From: CANKJK01 sp964400405
Lineage (GTDB): Bacteria > Acidobacteriota > Vicinamibacteria > Vicinamibacterales > UBA2999
NCBI GenBank assembly: GCA_964400405.1
Contig: CAYNUO010000028.1
Location: 1 to 36,504, forward strand
Direction: 5' to 3'
DNA length: 36,504 nt
The position numbers and the translations under genes are program-made. Shown piece after piece: positions 33,077 to 36,504 of the stretch (the stretch's first letter is position 1; the number at the start of each line of letters is the position of its first letter). Below the pieces are notes generated by a model. That model was not told the DNA's origin and did not search any database. It saw only the letters and a program-made list of their open reading frames with translations.

Positions 33077-34075
33077 ATGACCCCGACCTCCGTCCCGGCG
33101 GCCGCCTCCCCGCACGCCCGCCCGCAGATGGCGCTGTGGCAGAAGCTGCTGCCCTGGGTCATCACGGTCGCGTGCCTGGCGTTCCTCTACACGCGCCTCG
33201 ACGGCGCGGCGCGCGCGCAGGGCAGTCCGCTCGTGCCCTACCTGGCCCGGATCTTCGCCAGCGTGAGCTGGTTCAAGTGGCTCGGGCTGATGATTCCCTA
33301 CTGCCTGTTCTTCTTCCTCATCGACACGATGGTGCTCTGGCGCGTCGTGAACTGGTTGAACGCGAAGATCGCCTACGCCGACATCGTCCCGGCGCGCGCG
33401 AGTTCCTACATCCTCTCGATCATCAACGAGCAGGTCAGCAAGGGCGCCGTCGCGATCTACCTGCACCGCCGCTCGGGCGTGCCGGGGTGGGAGGTGGGCT
33501 CCAGCATGATCTTCATCATGTTCTGCGAGCTCTACTACCTGATGGCGTGGGCCACCATCGGCGTCACGATTCAGGGCGACGCGCTGCCGGCCGTCTTCCA
33601 CTCGATCCCGGCCATCTTCGCGGGCGCGCTCGTGTTCCTCGCCGTCTTCTACCTGTTCTTCACGGGGCGCATACCGGCGGGCCCGCTCGCCGCCCTGCGC
33701 GACAAGCCGGTCTTCCATGCCTTCCGGAAGGCGAAGCTCTGGTACTACGGCGCATTCTTCGTGATGCGGTCACCGATGATGATCGCCGCCGTCTTCGTCT
33801 ACACGATGGCGCTGCGCCTGTTCGGCATCGAGGCGAGCTACCTGCAGATCCTCGGCTACCTGCCGGTCATCCTGTTCGGCGCGGCGGCGCCAGGCCCGAT
33901 GCATTCGGTTGCGGTCCTGCTGTGGGTCGTGCTCTTCCCCGAGAAGCCGGGCGAGATCACCGCGTTCGGCTTCGTGCAGCACAACTTCTTCATCCTGTTC
34001 AACGCGGCCATCGGCCTGATCTTCCTCAGGAAGGCGACGTCGAATCTGTTCGGAGGGCCCTCCGCACCAGCGTGA
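33077..34075 (+). CDS. UPF0104 / lysylphosphatidylglycerol-synthase-like membrane protein
   Basis: The 332-residue integral membrane protein has about 8 hydrophobic segments (first WVITVACLAFLYTRL, later LMIPYCLFFFLIDTMVLW, AIFAGALVFLAVFYLFF and HNFFILFNAAIGLIF) and a short N-terminal hydrophilic arm. The pattern of charged loop residues between spans (EQVSKGAVAIYLHRRSG) recalls the flippase-like membrane half of MprF/UPF0104 proteins. Role, if so, is phospholipid handling. AAGGA precedes the ATG. It overlaps the end of the CDP-alcohol phosphatidyltransferase gene by 50 bp tail to tail, another phospholipid gene, which supports a membrane-lipid context. Confidence 0.7.
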   Translation: MTPTSVPAAASPHARPQMALWQKLLPWVITVACLAFLYTRLDGAARAQGSPLVPYLARIFASVSWFKWLGLMIPYCLFFFLIDTMVLWRVVNWLNAKIAYADIVPARASSYILSIINEQVSKGAVAIYLHRRSGVPGWEVGSSMIFIMFCELYYLMAWATIGVTIQGDALPAVFHSIPAIFAGALVFLAVFYLFFTGRIPAGPLAALRDKPVFHAFRKAKLWYYGAFFVMRSPMMIAAVFVYTMALRLFGIEASYLQILGYLPVILFGAAAPGPMHSVAVLLWVVLFPEKPGEITAFGFVQHNFFILFNAAIGLIFLRKATSNLFGGPSAPA

Positions 34076-34568
34076 GCCGTTCCGCGATCGACACGACGGT
34101 GCTGGCCACGAGCAGCCAGCAGACGGCGACGAGGGCGGGCGTCAGAAACGTGAGGCCGAGGCGGATGAGGATGACGCCGCAGACCGGGAAGAAGTAGAGG
34201 ATGCCGTTGTATCGGCCAAGCTTGCTGCCTCGCAGCCGGCGCTGGCCGTGGAACCAGTAGGAATCGATCGTGTATTGCAGGAACGCCGCGACGACGAGCA
34301 CGGGCAGGATCAAGGGCACGTCGCCGCGCAGCACGGAGCCGGTCATGCCGCTGACGACGAAGACGCAGTCAGTCGTGTGATCGAACGTGCCGCCGAACGC
34401 CGAGGCGGTGCCGGTGCGGCGGGCCACGGGACCATCGGCGAGATCGGTGGCGATGGCGACGAGCATCGCAAGCGCGGCCACGACGGGCGCGCGCGGGTCA
34501 GGTGAGACGATCAGAAACGCGAGCGGAACGGCAAGGAGCAGGCGAACGGCGGTCAGCAGGTTCGCCAT
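34026..34568 (-). CDS. CDP-alcohol phosphatidyltransferase family protein
   Basis: The 180-residue membrane enzyme carries the complete family motif: D42-x2-D45-G46-x2-A49-R50-x8-G59-x3-D63-x3-D67, which binds CDP and two metal ions. About 5-6 membrane helices surround it. It transfers a phosphatidyl or related group from a CDP-linked donor to an alcohol such as glycerol phosphate or inositol phosphate; the acceptor is not readable. The ATG at 34568 lies close to the assembly gap. The promoter in the repeated copy after the gap (TATACT, 34738-34733) would sit 9 nt before this ATG once the overlap is collapsed, giving a leaderless start. Confidence 0.92.
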   Translation of the reverse strand: MANLLTAVRLLLAVPLAFLIVSPDPRAPVVAALAMLVAIATDLADGPVARRTGTASAFGGTFDHTTDCVFVVSGMTGSVLRGDVPLILPVLVVAAFLQYTIDSYWFHGQRRLRGSKLGRYNGILYFFPVCGVILIRLGLTFLTPALVAVCWLLVASTVVSIAERLTLVRRALRTDSTSPS

Positions 34569-34571
34569 CGG
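34517..34571. repeat. 55-bp exact repeat, left side of the N gap
   Basis: Identical to 34672-34726 and ending exactly at the first N. It contains the start codon of the CDP-alcohol phosphatidyltransferase. See the gap entry. Confidence 0.95.
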
Positions 34572-34671
34572 NNNNNNNNNNNNNNNNNNNNNNNNNNNNN
34601 NNNNNNNNNNNNNNNNNNNNNNNNNNNNNNNNNNNNNNNNNNNNNNNNNNNNNNNNNNNNNNNNNNNNNNN
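34572..34671. other. 100-N assembly gap (probable unmerged contig overlap)
   Basis: Exactly 100 Ns, a standard placeholder of unknown length, lie between two identical 55-bp flanks. An end repeat of exactly 55 bp matches a common de Bruijn k-mer size, so the contigs most likely overlap and no bases are missing. Confidence 0.9.
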
Positions 34672-34726
34672 ACGCGAGCGGAACGGCAAGGAGCAGGCGA
34701 ACGGCGGTCAGCAGGTTCGCCATCGG
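34672..34726. repeat. 55-bp exact repeat, right side of the N gap
   Basis: Identical copy of 34517-34571, beginning directly after the last N. The unique sequence resumes at 34727 with the promoter region between the phosphatidyltransferase and the next plus-strand gene. Confidence 0.95.
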
Positions 34727-34732
34727 TTGTCG

Positions 34733-34740
34733 AGTATAGT
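34733..34740. promoter_or_regulatory. Shared bidirectional -10 element AGTATAGT
   Basis: On the plus strand TATAGT (34735-34740) lies about 60 nt before the ATG at 34801, leaving a leader with GGAAGGGAG. On the minus strand the same bases give TATACT, 9 nt before the phosphatidyltransferase ATG after collapsing the duplicate. Confidence 0.45.
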
Positions 34741-34800
34741 CCGCCGCTGGCGGGCGAACGGTCGCTGCGCAGCGACTGCTACACAGCAGGAAGGGAGCTA

Positions 34801-35291
34801 TGAAGAAGCTTGGAATTGGTCTTGGCGTGATCGTCGTGGCGCTGGCCGCGTTCCTCGGCTACGCGCGCATCTTCGGGTTCGACCCGGCGCCGGTGGCACC
34901 GGGGTTGTGGTTGAAAGGCGAAGTAGCGGAAGCGCCGGCCAACTGGGACTCGCTCGATACGCCCGGCTTGACCGGCATCGAGACGCGTCAGTATTTCGCG
35001 TCGTGGCTGCCCCACTCGGTCACGGCGACGCGCTTCCACATGGACGGCAAGCTCTATCTCGGCTCGGGCTATCCGGCCGGCATCAAGTTGCCGGACGGAC
35101 GCCACTGGAACCGGAACCTGCTCGCCAACCCCTACGTGCGCGTGCGTATCGCCGGCAAGATCTACGAGGGACACGCCACGTATCTCGAGGACGGCCCCGA
35201 GCGGCAGGCCCTCATCCGCAAGTACGGCCCGATGTTCTGGGCGGCCGGCTTCTATCTGCACGTCTGGCGCGTCGATCCGCCGAAGGCCTAG
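34801..35291 (+). CDS. Membrane-anchored protein with nitroreductase/split-barrel-like C-terminus
   Basis: The roughly 163-residue product has an N-terminal hydrophobic anchor (about 3-24) and a soluble part. The segment GRHWNRNLLANPYVRVRIAGKIYEGHATYLEDGPERQALIRKYG resembles the region of DUF385/F420-dependent split-barrel proteins where NLxANPxVxVxIGG...A.....D..ER is conserved, so an FMN- or F420-binding fold outside the membrane is possible but weakly supported. GGAAGGGAG before the ATG supports the start. It is followed after 13 bp by another exported protein with GAAGGAGA, forming a small operon. Confidence 0.75.
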
Positions 35292-35304
35292 AAGGAGACG
35301 TATC

Positions 35305-35928
35305 GTGAGAAAGATACTGATTGCACTCGTGCTGCTGGCCGTCGTCTACGGCTTCTATTCGGCCGTGCGCGCAAGCGGCGCGGCCGACCGCGCGGAAGCC
35401 GACGCGCGCCCGCTGTTCGTGCCGATCGTCGTCACCGGGTCCGTGCAGCCCGTGAACGGCCAGGTGGTGCTCTACAAGGCCACCAACATGCACGAGAACC
35501 CGATGAACTTCCGCCTGTCGATCTACAACGACACGGAGTCCGTCCCCGGCGTGCACAAGGACTTCATGAAGGTGCCGGGTGGCCACACGATGAGCTACGT
35601 CTACGAGCCGCCGAAGGCGGCGTTGACGCTCGGGGCGACCACCGTGGAGGCACCCGCGTCGGTCCGCGCGACGTTCGGCCCCGTACCGGGGGACGACCCC
35701 GGTGCCATCCGGAAGCTCGTGGTGAACGTACAGCTGATGCGCGTGCAACCGGGCGTCAACGGTGGACCGGCCACGCTCGACGCGCCGATCATCGTGCCGC
35801 TCGAGCACTGCAACTTCGAACCGCGCGGTTTCGTGCCTTACACGGGCGGCCGCTGGTACTGGAACTGCGCACCGGCCATCTTCGAGATGGACGAGAAGTG
35901 GCGCATGCCGGGTCAGAACCGCCGCTAG
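35305..35928 (+). CDS. Exported/anchored hypothetical protein
   Basis: The 207-residue protein begins with MRKI and a hydrophobic segment (about 3-20) serving as signal or anchor, followed by a beta-rich part with a COX/immunoglobulin-like rhythm (VVTGSVQPVNGQVVLYKATNMHENPMNFRLSIYND). Two Cys residues (EHCNFEP, WNCAPAIF), about 25 apart near the C-terminus, could form a disulfide. GAAGGAGA precedes the GTG. No named domain is recognised. Confidence 0.8.
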   Translation: MRKILIALVLLAVVYGFYSAVRASGAADRAEADARPLFVPIVVTGSVQPVNGQVVLYKATNMHENPMNFRLSIYNDTESVPGVHKDFMKVPGGHTMSYVYEPPKAALTLGATTVEAPASVRATFGPVPGDDPGAIRKLVVNVQLMRVQPGVNGGPATLDAPIIVPLEHCNFEPRGFVPYTGGRWYWNCAPAIFEMDEKWRMPGQNRR

Positions 35929-36058
35929 TCAGCACTCCGCCGGCGCACGTCGCACAGGTCCGGGAAAGACTTGATGAACAACGCTTCATGGAGCGGCGAC
36001 CGGTAGCTGCGAAGCCGCGCCGGCTGGTATCGTGCTCTCTCGGACAGACGAGACTCCC

Positions 36059-36436
36059 GTGCGTCAACGCCTGCTCATCGCAACCGTTGCCCTGGTGGCG
36101 CTTGCCGCGTCCTCCGGGTCCGCCCATCACCCGTTCGCCACGTACGACCTCGACCGCGAGGTCACCGTGGCTGGCGATGTCGTGCGCGCCATCTACGGTG
36201 AGCCGCACTCGTTCCTGCACATCCGGGACCGCGGAACCGGCGACGGCAAGACCATGTGGGTCGGCGAGCTCAAGGGCGTCAGCGCGTTGCGGGCACAGGG
36301 CCTGACGCCCCAGACGCTGAAGGCGGGAGAACGCGTGACGCTGCGCGGGAACCCGGGACGGGTGGCGGCCGACCACCGGCTGTGGGTGACGTCGGTGGTC
36401 CGGGCGCGCGACGGCTGGACCTGGAGTGCTCAGTAG
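36059..36436 (+). CDS. DUF6152-like small secreted protein
   Basis: The protein of about 125 residues starts with a signal peptide (VRQRLLIATVALVALAASSGSAHH) and then shows the DUF6152 pattern: HHPFATYDLDREVTVAGDVVRAIYGEPHSFLHI at the mature N-terminus, an OB-like beta-barrel, and a core KAGERVTLRGNPGR. Family function unknown. GTG at 36059 is preferred because the signal peptide begins there; an upstream GTG at 36032 adds nine polar residues. Confidence 0.8.
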   Translation: MRQRLLIATVALVALAASSGSAHHPFATYDLDREVTVAGDVVRAIYGEPHSFLHIRDRGTGDGKTMWVGELKGVSALRAQGLTPQTLKAGERVTLRGNPGRVAADHRLWVTSVVRARDGWTWSAQ

Positions 36437-36453
36437 CCGTGCCCGGAAGCGTG

Positions 36454-36504
36454 ATGCGGGTGCTCGTGATCGAGGATGAGCCGAAGGTCGCGGGCGCCAT
36501 CCGC
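36454..36504 (+). CDS. Response regulator, N-terminus only (cut by window end)
   Basis: The last 51 bases encode MRVLVIEDEPKVAGAIR, the start of a receiver domain with the acidic E-D-E cluster. GGAAG precedes the ATG by a few nt, and the gene starts 17 bp after the DUF6152-like stop. The rest, including the phosphoacceptor Asp and any DNA-binding domain, is outside the window; OmpR type is most likely. Confidence 0.85.
   Translation, partial: MRVLVIEDEPKVAGAIR

Noticed and set aside
32749..34197. A long plus-strand frame through the membrane protein gene
   Set aside because: It is out of phase with the obvious hydrophobic protein at 33077 and continues Arg-rich; only its first part (32824 on) was kept as a possible remnant.
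1..36504. CRISPR array, IS element, prophage or toxin-antitoxin system
   Set aside because: No regularly spaced direct repeats, transposase, integrase or paired small genes were found anywhere in the window.

Overview
The window is high-GC bacterial chromosomal DNA. The gene content is a DUF1552/DUF1592-DUF1588-DUF1585 pair, three DUF5916 outer-membrane proteins, secreted ankyrin-repeat proteins, a c-type cytochrome fused to a 3-keto-disaccharide hydrolase domain, and a carboxypeptidase-regulatory-domain TonB-type receptor. This mix is typical of soil Acidobacteriota, most likely class Vicinamibacteria. No 16S rRNA is present, so the taxon is an inference. There is no CRISPR array, IS element, integrase or phage gene; the region reads as ordinary chromosome dominated by exported proteins.

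Left to right: a tRNA-Ser(CGA) downstream of tadA on the minus strand (199-757); a secreted hypothetical (854-1531); a two-gene minus-strand operon DUF1592-family cytochrome -> DUF1552 protein ending at a strong terminator (1564-5458); two paralogous secreted ankyrin proteins (5769-7319, 8690-10243) flanking a minus-strand beta-carbonic-anhydrase-like gene and a small secreted protein; a glycosyltransferase / O-antigen-polymerase-like pair (10322-12927); a minus-strand operon of cytochrome c-DUF1080 fusion plus DUF5916 protein (12924-16558); a hybrid histidine kinase (16669-19059) divergent from an exported fumarylacetoacetase-family protein (19095-20189); a minus-strand four-gene operon DUF5916 -> DUF5916 -> class V aminotransferase -> RraA-like aldolase (20218-26533); a secreted hypothetical (26782-27477); a conserved protein of unknown role (27499-28893) divergent from a TetR regulator (29075-29746); a TonB-type receptor (29762-32677); a 400-bp spacer with a possible gene remnant; an UPF0104/LPG-synthase-like membrane protein and a CDP-alcohol phosphatidyltransferase (33077-34568); an assembly gap; then three small exported or anchored proteins and the start of a response regulator.

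The common theme is the cell envelope: polymer uptake or processing at the outer membrane (DUF5916 barrels, TonB-type receptor), periplasmic cytochromes and hydrolases, and surface polysaccharide and phospholipid synthesis. The most notable points are: (i) the threefold DUF5916 expansion, two copies of which lead an operon with an aminotransferase and an aldolase; (ii) tandem 13-bp palindromes in front of the DUF1592 operon; (iii) a carbonic-anhydrase relative with Zn ligands but an altered Asp/Arg dyad; (iv) several start codons 7-9 nt after a -10 box without a Shine-Dalgarno, suggesting leaderless mRNAs; and (v) an exact 55-bp duplication on both sides of the 100-N gap, which shows that the gap is an unmerged contig overlap rather than missing DNA.
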